From the NCBI GenBank assembly GCA_963710625.1, contig CAVQBG010000010.1, forward strand, positions 215,449 to 279,448: DNA of 64,000 nt, in the 5' to 3' direction. The translations under genes and the position numbers were made by a program. A model generated the notes under the pieces. The model made no database searches. It was not told where the DNA came from and worked only from the letters and a program-made list of their open reading frames with translations. This document shows, in pieces, positions 17,574 to 27,039 of the stretch (positions are counted from its first letter, which is position 1; each line of letters opens with the position of its first letter). This DNA is from Sva-07 sp963710625 (GTDB lineage Bacteria; Actinomycetota; Acidimicrobiia; Acidimicrobiales; Ilumatobacteraceae).

Positions 17574-18392
17574 ATGTTGTCCTGGTTCGCCTCCGTCTCC
17601 GAAGCCCTCATGCTCCTCCCGATCGCGATCGTCGCATCGTGGGTGGCGCGCACGGTCATCAGAACCCTCACTCGCCGCGCGGTGCGCCGGGCGCAACGAT
17701 CCGAGGGTTCGTGGCGAGTACGTCTCGACCGCCTCGGCGACCAGGGGCAGGCCGACACTCGCAAGCGCCAGCGGGCCGACTCGGTGGCCAAGATGATCGG
17801 CCGGTTCGTCACGGTGCTGATCTTCACCTTCGCCACCTTCGGCGCGATCGAACTGATGGGCGTCAGCCTGGCGTTCGCGATCTCGAGCGCCGGGTTCATC
17901 GGGCTGGCGCTGGCGCTCAGTGGACAGGATCTCGTGAAGGACTTCCTCGCTGGAACCCGGGCGCTCCTCGAGGACCGCTACGCCGTCGGCGACGACGTCG
18001 TGTTGCGCGTGGGTGGGACCGAGGTGCGCGGCATCGTCGATCTGATCGGGAGCGCGTCGGTGCGGCTCCGCACGCCCGACGGTGCGACCTGGCATGCGGG
18101 CCACCACTCGGTGGAATCGGTCGCCAACCTGTCGCAGCTTCCCGCGGTCAGCGACATCGAGGTGCCGCTCGAGGAATGGGCGGCCGCCGACGAGCGCGAC
18201 GCCGTGGAACGGCTCACCGATGCCTCCAACGACGTGGGACTCACCGGTGTCGTGTTCCTCCGCGACATCGAGACCCACGAGCCCGACGAGCAGCACTCGC
18301 CGGCCCCGACGGTGACCGTGCGCGTGAAGACGAATCGTCCGCTCAGTTCTCCCGAGACGGAGATCGTGCGCGACAAGTTGCTCGATCGGTGA
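17574..18392 (+). CDS. MscS-family small-conductance mechanosensitive channel
   Basis: 272 residues. An N-terminal transmembrane helix (LLPIAIVASWVARTVI) and a second one (VLIFTFATFGAIELMG) precede the pore-lining segment AISSAGFIGLALALSGQDLVKDFLAG, the Gly/Ala-rich TM3 typical of MscS, and then the beta domain. The channel opens under membrane tension to release solutes during osmotic downshift. ATG 17574 is chosen because GGAAG lies eight bases upstream; the frame extends back to 17457 without a recognisable sequence. The divergent RimB operon starts 160 bases upstream. Confidence 0.85.
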   Translation: MLSWFASVSEALMLLPIAIVASWVARTVIRTLTRRAVRRAQRSEGSWRVRLDRLGDQGQADTRKRQRADSVAKMIGRFVTVLIFTFATFGAIELMGVSLAFAISSAGFIGLALALSGQDLVKDFLAGTRALLEDRYAVGDDVVLRVGGTEVRGIVDLIGSASVRLRTPDGATWHAGHHSVESVANLSQLPAVSDIEVPLEEWAAADERDAVERLTDASNDVGLTGVVFLRDIETHEPDEQHSPAPTVTVRVKTNRPLSSPETEIVRDKLLDR

Positions 18393-18442
18393 TTCACTTG
18401 GTTCCGATGCGCCGCTCGACGAGCTGACGCCGAATCGAGCGG

Positions 18443-20335
18443 ATGAACGTGAGCGCCCCGGAGACAACTCGAGCCACCTCTGGCAGGACCGCTGCGCTGG
18501 CCTTCGGTGCCCTCGGCATCGTCTACGGCGACATCGGGACGAGCCCGATCTATGCGATCCGGGAGACGTTCGACCACGCCGGCCTCGACGCGACGACCCA
18601 GAGCGCGTACGGCGTCGCGTCGGTCGTCTTCTGGGCGCTGATCATCGTCATCTCGATCAAGTACCTGTCGTTGGTGATGAGAGCGGACAACCACGGCGAG
18701 GGCGGCATCCTCGCACTCACCGCGCTCGTGGCGCCGTCGAAGGGCAATGCCAAGGGCGCCCTCGCGGCGGTGGTGACCCTCGGCGTGTTCGGTACCGCCC
18801 TGCTCTACGGCGACGGGTTGATCACTCCGGCGATCTCGGTGCTCAGCGCCGTGGAGGGCTTCGAGGTTGCGAGCACCGCGTTCGAGCACTTCGTGATCCC
18901 GATCTCGATCGCGATCCTCGTCGGGTTGTTCACCGTGCAACGCCACGGCACGGCGCGGATCTCGTCGGTGTTCGGGCCGGTGATGCTCGTCTGGTTCGCC
19001 ACGCTCGGCGTCCTCGGTCTCAACCAGGTCATCCAACATCCCGGTGTCGCTCGTGCGGTCTCGCCCTCCTACGCGATCGACTTCTTCGTCAACCAGCCGG
19101 CGAATGCGTTCGTGGCCCTGGGTTCGATCTTCCTGGTGGTCACGGGCGGCGAGGCGCTGTACGCCGACATGGGTCACTTCGGTCGCCGGCCGATCCAGTT
19201 CAGCTGGTACGCGCTCGTCCTGCCTGCGTTGTTGCTGAACTATTTCGGGCAGGCCGCGCTGGTCGTCGCCGATCCGAGCGCCATGGAGAGCCCGTTCTAC
19301 CGTCTCGCTCCGTCCTGGGCGATCGTGCCGCTCGCCGTCCTGGCCACGTGCGCCACCGTGATCGCCTCGCAGGCGTTGATCTCCGGTGCGTTCTCCCTGA
19401 CCGCCCAGGCGGTGCAACTCGACTACCTCCCGCGTATGCGGATCACCCACACCTCGCCCGACCACGTCGGCCAGATCTATGTCCCGGTCGTGAACTGGCT
19501 GTTGATGATCGGCTGTGTCGGCCTCGTCCTCGGGTTCCGCTCGTCGGCCAACCTCGCTTCTGCATATGGAATCGCCGTCACCATGACGATGCTGATCACG
19601 ACGCTGCTGTTCTTCCGGGTGGCGCTTCAGCGGTGGAATTGGTCGCTCACCCGGGTGTTGGCCATCTGCGTTCCCCTCTTCGTGGTCGACATCGCCTTCC
19701 TGTCGGCCAACTTGGTCAAGGTCGTCTCGGGTGGATGGTTCCCGCTGCTCGTCGGCCTGGTCCTCGTCGTGTTGATGACGACGTGGAGGAAGGGTCGGCA
19801 GCTGGTCGCGGCGCGGATCCACCGGGGTGAGCGTCCGATCGAGGTCGTGGTCCACGAGGCAGTGGTCGCCGATGCGGCGCGTGTCCCAGGGATCGCGGTC
19901 TACATGTTCAAGGACGCCGGTGCTGCTCCACCGGCACTGATCACGAACATCACGCACAACCACGTGCTGCATCAGCTCACCCTGATGGTGTCGGTGGAGA
20001 CCGACGACGTGCCGCGGGTGCCCCCGAGCGAACGCCTCAGCGCACGCAAGGTGGGCCCGGGCATCCAGCAGGTGACGCTGCGCTTCGGGTACCTCGACGA
20101 TCCCGACGTGCCGAGCGCGTTGGCGCTGTTGGACCTTCCCGGGCAGGACTTCGATCCCGACAGGGTCACCTACTTCATCGGGCGGGAGTCCGTGACCGCG
20201 ACGAAGGCGCCGGGCATGCACCCGGCGCGGGAGCGACTGTTCGTGGCGATGAACCGCAGTGCCGGAAGCGCCACCCGCTTCTTCTCGCTGCCGGTCGATC
20301 GCGTTTTCGAAGTCGGCACCCTCGTCGAGATCTGA
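18443..20335 (+). CDS. kup: Kup low-affinity potassium transporter
   Basis: 630 residues, the usual length of the Kup/HAK family, with 12 hydrophobic segments and the family start ALGIVYGDIGTSPIYAIRE (about residue 24). Further motifs: YGDGLITPAISVLSAVEG (about residue 120) and VTGGEALYADMGHFG. It symports K+ with H+. The C-terminal cytosolic part (about residues 450-630) is normal. The gene follows the mechanosensitive channel with 50 bases between, so both fit osmotic/ion balance and may share a transcript. Confidence 0.94.
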   Translation: MNVSAPETTRATSGRTAALAFGALGIVYGDIGTSPIYAIRETFDHAGLDATTQSAYGVASVVFWALIIVISIKYLSLVMRADNHGEGGILALTALVAPSKGNAKGALAAVVTLGVFGTALLYGDGLITPAISVLSAVEGFEVASTAFEHFVIPISIAILVGLFTVQRHGTARISSVFGPVMLVWFATLGVLGLNQVIQHPGVARAVSPSYAIDFFVNQPANAFVALGSIFLVVTGGEALYADMGHFGRRPIQFSWYALVLPALLLNYFGQAALVVADPSAMESPFYRLAPSWAIVPLAVLATCATVIASQALISGAFSLTAQAVQLDYLPRMRITHTSPDHVGQIYVPVVNWLLMIGCVGLVLGFRSSANLASAYGIAVTMTMLITTLLFFRVALQRWNWSLTRVLAICVPLFVVDIAFLSANLVKVVSGGWFPLLVGLVLVVLMTTWRKGRQLVAARIHRGERPIEVVVHEAVVADAARVPGIAVYMFKDAGAAPPALITNITHNHVLHQLTLMVSVETDDVPRVPPSERLSARKVGPGIQQVTLRFGYLDDPDVPSALALLDLPGQDFDPDRVTYFIGRESVTATKAPGMHPARERLFVAMNRSAGSATRFFSLPVDRVFEVGTLVEI

Positions 20336-20367
20336 CCGCCGCGTGTCGTCGCACGGGAGCGGTGCGG

Positions 20368-21333
20368 TCAGCGGCCGCCGAACTCGGTGGTGATGACGCG
20401 GCCGATGCGGTCGGCGGCGCTGGGTGCGAGGTCGGTGACGACGAAGGAGCGCTGGAGCCATCGGTCGGTGCCGTCGAAGCGAGCGGAGAACGGCGAGCGA
20501 CCGTGGACGGCGACGTTGTTGTCGACGACGAGCAGATCGCCTGGCTCGAGGACGACCGACGTCTCGACGTCGGCGATCGCCGACCGCACGGCGGCCAGGG
20601 TGTCGTCGGCGGTCGGGTCGACCCCGACGGTGAGGTCGGCGTCGAAGATGAACGTCGGCTCGTCACGAGTGCCGGTGACGAGCGGCCGTGCGGGGCCGAG
20701 TTCGTTGGCCCGCCCGGCGAGGAAGCTGGCATCGACCGCGGTTCGGAAACGGGGCTCGAACATCATGTCGACGACGTCGTCGGGAAGGTGATCCATGATG
20801 TCGTGCACCGATGCGAGCGTCGTGTGTGCAGCCGGATCACCGCGAAGGCACAGCAGCAGCAGATAGCGGGGCCGATACGGGTGGAACGCCGTCTCGGTGT
20901 GGAACATCAGGCTGGAACGCGAGGACGTCGACGTCTGCCGGTCTGCGTCGGTCTGCGTCGGCACGATGTTCTGCACGATGCGGCCACCGTGTTCGGGGAC
21001 GTAGCCGACCGGCTGGCCGAGGCGTCGGGCCACGGTGAGCAGGGCGAGTTCGGTCGCCAGATCCTTGTCGACCGGCGCCTCGGGGGCGGGGGGAGTGGGC
21101 GGGAGTTCGCCGATCGGCACGTTGCGCAGCAGGAGTGCACCCGCACGCGGTGGTGCGACCGTGAAGCGCACGAGGGCGTCGTCGACATCGGCGGGCAGGG
21201 TGCGGGCAGCGACGGCAGCGGCATGCACCAGGTCCTCGCCCAGGTCGCTGCCCGGTGCATCGGTCGCGGCGACGCGCCAGCTCGAGGCATCGACGGCGGG
21301 CACGGCCACGAGGGTGTCGGTGACGTGGTTCAT
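20368..21333 (-). CDS. TauD/TfdA-family Fe(II)/2-oxoglutarate dioxygenase (clavaminate synthase-like)
   Basis: 321 residues. The double-stranded beta-helix fold is indicated by the facial triad: HTE in SLMFHTETAFHP (about residue 155) and the distal His in NNVAVHGRSPF (about residue 287), followed by an Arg for 2-oxoglutarate (RSFVV). The Gly-rich LLLRNVPIG is also typical of the clavaminate/asparagine-oxygenase branch, which hydroxylates amino acids or related small substrates. The substrate is unknown. It is divergently transcribed from an RpiR-family regulator with a shared operator-like repeat between them, so its expression is probably controlled by that regulator. Confidence 0.83.
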   Translation of the reverse strand: MNHVTDTLVAVPAVDASSWRVAATDAPGSDLGEDLVHAAAVAARTLPADVDDALVRFTVAPPRAGALLLRNVPIGELPPTPPAPEAPVDKDLATELALLTVARRLGQPVGYVPEHGGRIVQNIVPTQTDADRQTSTSSRSSLMFHTETAFHPYRPRYLLLLCLRGDPAAHTTLASVHDIMDHLPDDVVDMMFEPRFRTAVDASFLAGRANELGPARPLVTGTRDEPTFIFDADLTVGVDPTADDTLAAVRSAIADVETSVVLEPGDLLVVDNNVAVHGRSPFSARFDGTDRWLQRSFVVTDLAPSAADRIGRVITTEFGGR

Positions 21334-21361
21334 GTGGGCACCTCCTGCGCGATGGAACGAG

Positions 21362-21389
21362 TGTTTCAGTGTATCACATCGATGAAACA
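21362..21389. promoter_or_regulatory. operator-like inverted repeat TGTTTCA-N14-TGAAACA
   Basis: Perfect seven-base arms (TGTTTCA at 21362 and TGAAACA at 21383) in the 93-base gap between the divergent dioxygenase and RpiR genes. Position and symmetry suit binding of a dimeric or tetrameric regulator, most likely the adjacent RpiR protein acting on both promoters. Confidence 0.55.
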
Positions 21390-21426
21390 GATTCGATCAG
21401 TTGGTGTCGGGCTACCGTGCCGACGC

Positions 21427-22281
21427 ATGGATCTGGAGCGACGACTGGCCGAGCGGGCGACCGCGCTGACCCCGTCGGAGCGTCGCATCGGTGAAACGAT
21501 CCTCGCCGCCCCGAACCTCGTGGCCTTCGGCACGGTCGCCGACGTGGCCGAGGCCGCGCGAACAGGGACCGCAACGGTGGTGCGCTTCGCCGTGAAACTC
21601 GGCTTCGACGGGTACTCGCAGCTGCAGGCATCGGTCCAGCGCGACGTGGGCGGCCAGTTGCGGCCCGCGGTCGAGCGGATCCGCGACCAGCGGGTGGGAG
21701 ACGACGCGCTGGCCGCCAGACATGCCGATGTCGAGGCGGCCAACGTCCGGTCGACGCTCGAATCGATCCGTGCCGGTGACGGGCGAGCGGTGGTCGATCG
21801 CCTCGCCGACGACACCGCGCCGGTTCTCGTGCTCTCCGGTGTGGCCTCGCGCGGCGTGGCGCTGCAGTTCGTCGGCGACCTCGACCAACTCCGACCCGGC
21901 GTCCACCTGCTCGACGGCACGCAGATCGATGTCGTCAGGACGCTCGCGCTCACCGGGCCCGGCGCGACCCTCCTCGTGCTCGACCTCCGTCGATACGAGC
22001 GCTGGCTGATCGACGCGTTGACGGCGGCGCGTGAGCGCGGCGCCTGGACGATCGCAGTCACCGACAGCGTGTTGTCGCCACTCGCCTCGGTCGCCGAGCA
22101 CTCGTTCGTCGTGGCGGCGGCATCGACCGGGCCGTTCGACAGCCACGTCGGCACGTTGGCGTTGCTCAACCTGTTCGTCGTCGAGGTGGCAGCTGCACGG
22201 CGCGAACATGCCGCCGAGCGGCTCGAGGCGATCGAGCAGGCATGGGGCGCCGCCGACGCCCTCACCGACGACGGGAAGTAG
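21427..22281 (+). CDS. RpiR/MurR-family transcriptional regulator
   Basis: 284 residues: N-terminal RpiR helix-turn-helix (residues about 1-75, LTPSERRIGETILA ... ARTGTATVVRFAVKLGF) and a C-terminal SIS sugar-isomerase-type domain (about 120-260) that binds phosphorylated sugars or related effectors. ATG at 21427. The family senses a metabolite and represses or activates divergent catabolic genes. Here the partners are a dioxygenase on one side and the agmatine pathway genes aguB/aguA on the other; aguB starts 10 bases after its stop, so they probably share a transcript. Confidence 0.86.
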   Translation: MDLERRLAERATALTPSERRIGETILAAPNLVAFGTVADVAEAARTGTATVVRFAVKLGFDGYSQLQASVQRDVGGQLRPAVERIRDQRVGDDALAARHADVEAANVRSTLESIRAGDGRAVVDRLADDTAPVLVLSGVASRGVALQFVGDLDQLRPGVHLLDGTQIDVVRTLALTGPGATLLVLDLRRYERWLIDALTAARERGAWTIAVTDSVLSPLASVAEHSFVVAAASTGPFDSHVGTLALLNLFVVEVAAARREHAAERLEAIEQAWGAADALTDDGK

Positions 22282-22291
22282 CGTCGCGACG

Positions 22292-23171
<880 letters not shown>

Positions 23172-23176
<5 letters not shown>

Positions 23177-23271
23177 GCCAACCCTCCGCATCTCGTGGTC
23201 TCGCTCATCGCACCGGTTCTGGACCGGCAAGTGATGAGCCAACCCGCCGTATCCGGTGGTTTCGCTCATCG
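23172..23271. repeat. tandem pair of hairpin repeats between aguB and aguA
   Basis: Two imperfect direct copies, 61 bases apart, of a 40-base unit that begins GATGAGCCAACCC and ends GCTCATCGC. Inside each copy GATGAGC pairs with GCTCATC. The first copy overlaps the aguB stop codon. A further small stem, CCGGT...ACCGG, lies between them (23213-23227). They could be RNA stability or attenuation elements. Confidence 0.6.
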
Positions 23272-23297
23272 CTTTGGGTGGGACAGGGGGACGAGAC

Positions 23298-24305
23298 GTG
23301 ACCCGGTTGCCGGCCGAGTGGGAGCCGCACGACGGGACGGCGATGTGCTGGCCGGCGCGAGCGGACATGTGGGGCGATCTGTTCGCCGACGCCGAGGCGG
23401 CTCATGCCGAGGTGGCGAACGCGATCGCCCGGTTCGAGCCGGTGACGATGCTGGTGGCGCCCCGCAGCGTCGAGCGGGCCGCAGCCGCCTGCGGACCGGG
23501 TGTCGACGTCGTCGAGCTGCCGATCGACGACTCGTGGTTCCGCGACTCCGGCCCGATCTACGTCGTCGACGACGAGGGGCGGACGGTCGCCACCGATTGG
23601 CGTTTCAACTCGTGGGGCGACAAGTTCCTGCCGTACGACGACGACGCCGCCGCTGCGGCTCGCTTCGCCGAACGCCGGGGCGATCCGGTCCGGTCGATCG
23701 ACATGGTGTTCGAGGGCGGATCGATCACCGGCGACGGCGACGGCACGCTCGCCACCACCACCCAGTGTCTGCTGCACCCCAACCGCAACCCGACGATGAC
23801 ACAGGTGGAGATCGAGGCAGTGCTCCGAGCCGAGCTCGGCGCAGAACGCACGATCTGGCTGCCGCACGGACTCGCGCTCGACGACGACACCGACGGCCAC
23901 GTCGACAACATCGCGGCGTTCGCTGCGCCGGGGCGTCTGGTGCTGCAGGGATGCGACGACCTCGACGAGGCCGACTGGCTGCGGCTCGACGTCGACCGCC
24001 GCGTCGCCCAGGGTGCACTCGACGCGCGCGGGCGGCCGATCGACGTCGTCACCGTGCCCGTCCTGCCATTCGCCGAGATCGACCGTGGTGAGGGCGTCGA
24101 GCGGGTGGTCGTGCCCTACCTCAATTACTACTTGGGCAACGGGTTCGTCCTCGTGCCGACGTGCGGCCACGATGCCGACGCGGACATGGTGGCCCTGATC
24201 GCCGAGCAGTACCCCGGCCGGGAAGCGATCGCCCTCGACGTCGGTGCGATCCTCGCCGCCGGTGGCGGCGGCATCCACTGCATCACCCAACAACTTCCCG
24301 TCTGA
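23298..24305 (+). CDS. aguA: agmatine deiminase
   Basis: 335 residues. The pentein-fold catalytic residues are visible: WFRDSGP near residue 85, HVDNIAAF near residue 201 (His) and the nucleophile Cys in GGGGIHCITQQ close to the C-terminus. The enzyme converts agmatine to N-carbamoylputrescine and ammonia, which aguB then processes. Start GTG at 23298 (TRLPAEWEPHDG follows) is preferred to the upstream in-frame ATG, which lies in the repeat; GGGGGA precedes it. Confidence 0.93.
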   Translation: MTRLPAEWEPHDGTAMCWPARADMWGDLFADAEAAHAEVANAIARFEPVTMLVAPRSVERAAAACGPGVDVVELPIDDSWFRDSGPIYVVDDEGRTVATDWRFNSWGDKFLPYDDDAAAAARFAERRGDPVRSIDMVFEGGSITGDGDGTLATTTQCLLHPNRNPTMTQVEIEAVLRAELGAERTIWLPHGLALDDDTDGHVDNIAAFAAPGRLVLQGCDDLDEADWLRLDVDRRVAQGALDARGRPIDVVTVPVLPFAEIDRGEGVERVVVPYLNYYLGNGFVLVPTCGHDADADMVALIAEQYPGREAIALDVGAILAAGGGGIHCITQQLPV

Positions 24306-24327
24306 CAACCCCGAGATCCGCCCCCCA

Positions 24328-24389
24328 CCACCCCGAAATCCGCCTCGATCCGCACGCTCAGCGCGACAGACGGGGCAGATTCGGGGTGG
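24328..24389. repeat. palindromic element after aguA, member of a dispersed family
   Basis: Imperfect palindrome. CCACCCCGAAATCCGCC on the left (24328) pairs with GGGCAGATTCGGGGTGG on the right (ending 24389), with a central GAGCGCGAC-like core. It closely resembles the palindrome at 36436. Downstream of aguA it could act as a transcription terminator for the agu genes. Confidence 0.55.
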
Positions 24390-24439
24390 GATGGGGGTCT
24401 GCGGGGTGTGGCAGGCTGGAGCGCATCGAGACGGCGCGT

Positions 24440-24790
24440 GTGGATCAGTGGTTGTGGTCGGTCCGGATGACCAAGACACGCAGTGACGCCGCGGCCGCGT
24501 GCCGGGGCGGGCACGTCGAGATCAACGGCAAGGCGGCGAAGCCGGCGTCGCCGGTGAAGGTCGGCGATCGTGTCGAGGCGTATCTCCACGATCGCGAGCG
24601 CATTCTCGAGGTTCGAAACCTGATCGTGAAACGGGTCGGAGCGAGCCTCGCGGTCGATTGTTACGTCGACCACAGCCCGCCCCTGCCGGAACGCGAACAG
24701 GACGTCCCGGTCTTCCAACGTGATCGTGGTGCCGGGCGTCCGACCAAGCGTGACCGGCGGCGACTCGACCGTCTCCGCGGACGCGGCTGA
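24440..24790 (+). CDS. S4-domain RNA-binding protein (Hsp15-like)
   Basis: 116 residues from GTG 24440. The S4 fold is clear in RVDQWLWSVRMTKTRSDAAA, CRGGHVEINGK and KVGDRV. A basic C-terminal tail (GRPTKRDRRRLDRLRGRG) could contact RNA. The Hsp15 branch binds stalled 50S subunits carrying peptidyl-tRNA. No ATG lies in frame near the family start, so GTG at 24440 is used, just before the conserved VDQWLW. It is short and follows the palindromic element. Confidence 0.8.
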   Translation: MDQWLWSVRMTKTRSDAAAACRGGHVEINGKAAKPASPVKVGDRVEAYLHDRERILEVRNLIVKRVGASLAVDCYVDHSPPLPEREQDVPVFQRDRGAGRPTKRDRRRLDRLRGRG

Positions 24791-24812
24791 CCGTCGCTAG
24801 CGTGCCGGCAGC

Positions 24813-26153
24813 GTGCCCGTGATCGACCCTCTCTCCGACGCTGCATCGACGGTTGCGCCGAGCGCGGACCACGACCACGTTCACCCGATGGTCCGCGGCG
24901 GTGTGGCACTGTGGACGCTGTTCCTCGGCTTCGCCATGCTGATGTTGGGCAACGGACTCAACCTCGCCGTGCTCGGCGTGCGGATGGTCGACGAGGGCTT
25001 CGACGTCCAGGTCAGCGGTGTCGTGATGGCCTGCTACTTCGCAGGGTTCCTGCTCGGGCCGCTGTTGGTGATCCGGTGGCTGTCGGGGGTCGGTCACATC
25101 CGGGTGTTCGCCAGCCTCGCATCGATCGCTTCGTGTGTCGTGCTCGCTCACTTCGTGTGGGTGAACCCCGTCAGCTGGTCGGTGCTGCGGTTCGTGTTCG
25201 GCTTCTGCATGGCCGGTCTCTACGTCGTCGTCGAATCGTGGTTGAACGACGCGTCGACCGTGCGCACCAGGGGCCGGACGCTCGCGGTCTACATGATCGT
25301 GTCGATGGGCGGACTCGGCCTCGGCCAGTTGCTGATCGCAACGGGCAACCCGAACGAGCCGGTGTTGTGGGTCGTGGCGTCGATCCTGGTGTCGATGTCG
25401 TTCGTCCCGATCGCGCTGGCCGCGACCACGGACGCACCGCCGGTTCGGGTGTCGCCCACGATGCGGGTCCGCGAGTTCTACCGAACGGCGCCGACCGGTC
25501 TGGTCGGCATCCTGTTCGTGGGGGCCTCGCACGGGATCCTCTTCGGGCTGAGCGCGGTCTACGCGACCCGGGCGGGGTTCGGGCCGGGCACGACGGCGGT
25601 CTTCCTCGCGCTGCCGTCGATCGGAGCGTTGGTGTTCCAGTGGCCGATCGGGTGGTCGTCGGACCGCTTACCGCGACGCGGTGTCATCTTCGTCGTCGCC
25701 ATCGCGGCCGCCGCCGTGGCGACGCTGCTCGCTCTCACGCCCGAGGGCAGCCTGGCGGCGCTCCCGATGATGTTCCTGCTGGGTGGGCTGACCTTCCCGC
25801 TGTACTCGCTGCTGCTGTCGCACACGCTCGACCGGTCGGCACCCGGCACGGCGATGGGCGCGAGCGGCACGTCGCTGCGGGTCAACGGCGTCGGCGCGGT
25901 GCTCGGGCCGATCATCGCCGGAGCGATCATGGCGTCGTTCGGCGAGACCTCGTTCTTCTGGTGTCTGGTGGCCACACACGGGATGATCGCGCTGTACGTC
26001 GCGTACCGTCTCGTCGCCGAGGACGCGATCCCGATGAGCCTCCAGGGCCCGTTCGTCCCGATGCCGGCGCGCGCCAGCGAGTTCGCGATCCGGTTGACGT
26101 CGCGCCCGTTGCGGGCGTCCCGGGCTCGGCTGCGCCGCGAATCGGATCGCTGA
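24813..26153 (+). CDS. MFS transporter (YfkF/Ymr155-like)
   Basis: 446 residues with 12 predicted helices. The first TM segments (ALWTLFLGFAMLMLGNGLNLA) and a charged loop after TM2, together with VVVESWLNDAS near helix 4, match an MFS branch common in proteobacteria and actinobacteria whose substrate is not known. Start GTG at 24813, just after the S4 gene. No ligand can be assigned. Confidence 0.85.
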   Translation: MPVIDPLSDAASTVAPSADHDHVHPMVRGGVALWTLFLGFAMLMLGNGLNLAVLGVRMVDEGFDVQVSGVVMACYFAGFLLGPLLVIRWLSGVGHIRVFASLASIASCVVLAHFVWVNPVSWSVLRFVFGFCMAGLYVVVESWLNDASTVRTRGRTLAVYMIVSMGGLGLGQLLIATGNPNEPVLWVVASILVSMSFVPIALAATTDAPPVRVSPTMRVREFYRTAPTGLVGILFVGASHGILFGLSAVYATRAGFGPGTTAVFLALPSIGALVFQWPIGWSSDRLPRRGVIFVVAIAAAAVATLLALTPEGSLAALPMMFLLGGLTFPLYSLLLSHTLDRSAPGTAMGASGTSLRVNGVGAVLGPIIAGAIMASFGETSFFWCLVATHGMIALYVAYRLVAEDAIPMSLQGPFVPMPARASEFAIRLTSRPLRASRARLRRESDR

Positions 26154-26237
26154 GCAGTCGTTCTCAGAGTCCTCACAGAGTGGACCGTCACGATGATGCC
26201 GAACCCGACCACCCACTCATCCCAAGGCGGTACCACG

Positions 26238-26657
26238 ATGAACCCGACAACCACCCCCATCCAGCCGGTCCCCAGGAGCCACGGTCTCAAGAAGGTGTTC
26301 GCAGCGACGCTCCTGACCGGCGTTGCAGCCCTCACCTTCGGTGCCACGGCGGTCCAAGCGCAGGGCGCCACCGATGCGGGTGTCGTCGACACCCGCATCG
26401 AACGGGCGTGCGCTCGCATCCCGAACCTGCAGACTCGACTCGACAACGCGGTCGAGCGGATCACCGGCGAGGCCGACGTGCGCGGCTCACTTCGTTGGCT
26501 CGATACAAAGATCCAAGCGGCGACAGACGCCGGTCGTACGGATCTCGCAACGGCGCTGACCAACCGCCGAGTGGTGCGTGAAGCGACGCTCGAGGTGATC
26601 GAGCTCCGCAGGGCGAACCTCGACGAATTCGCAGCGCTGTGCGACGGACGCAGCTGA
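26238..26657 (+). CDS. small secreted protein of unknown function
   Basis: 139 residues with a clear Sec signal peptide: a basic start (RSHGLKK), a hydrophobic core FAATLLTGVAALTFGATAVQ and an AQA cleavage site near residue 44. The mature part is helical, Arg/Ala/Asp-rich, with two Cys (ERACARI and AALCDGRS) that could pair. The ATG at 26238 has AAGGCGG about 12 bases upstream. The overlapping lipoprotein gene and a two-component pair follow immediately, so it may be part of an envelope-sensing module. No family recognised. Confidence 0.6.
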   Translation: MNPTTTPIQPVPRSHGLKKVFAATLLTGVAALTFGATAVQAQGATDAGVVDTRIERACARIPNLQTRLDNAVERITGEADVRGSLRWLDTKIQAATDAGRTDLATALTNRRVVREATLEVIELRRANLDEFAALCDGRS

Positions 26658-26968
26658 TCTCGACCATGGTCGCGGCACTGGTGCTCTCCGGTGCCGCGGC
26701 CGGCTGCGCTCGATCCGACTCACAGCCCGCACGGTCCTCGCTCGCGATCACCGACGTGTCGGCAGCAGCTGCGTCTGATGTGCCGACGACGCCGCCGCCG
26801 ATCCCACAAGTGTCGATCCCGCCGACCACTGCGCCATCCACGACGACGCTGTTGCAGCCAACCCCCATGCCGGTGCTCAGCGCCGACCAGCTCGCAGCCC
26901 TCGAATCCGAACTCGATCAGATCGATGCGATCCTCGCTGAGCTCGACCAGAGTTTCCGGGCGGACTGA
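26639..26968 (+). CDS. small lipoprotein, Thr/Pro-rich
   Basis: 109 residues. It starts at GTG 26639 inside the end of the previous gene. The signal is MRRTQ..., a hydrophobic core and a lipobox LSGAAAGC (about residues 16-23), so a lipidated Cys at about residue 23 is expected. A Pro/Thr/Ser-rich linker follows, then a short predicted helix SADQLAALESELDQIDAILAEL, probably a coiled coil. No homologous family recognised; translational coupling to the preceding secreted protein is likely. Confidence 0.6.
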   Translation: MRRTQLISTMVAALVLSGAAAGCARSDSQPARSSLAITDVSAAAASDVPTTPPPIPQVSIPPTTAPSTTTLLQPTPMPVLSADQLAALESELDQIDAILAELDQSFRAD

Positions 26969-27039
26969 GCCGATCGCGGCGGGAGGGCTGCGGGTATCGC
27001 AACGCAGCAATTGTCGACCTGGTTGACTCGGAGGCGGTG

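Noticed and set aside
17978..20461. 827-codon open frame on the minus strand opposite kup
   Set aside because: Extremely Arg/Asp/His-rich with no domain, and antisense to a well-supported gene; a GC-content artefact.
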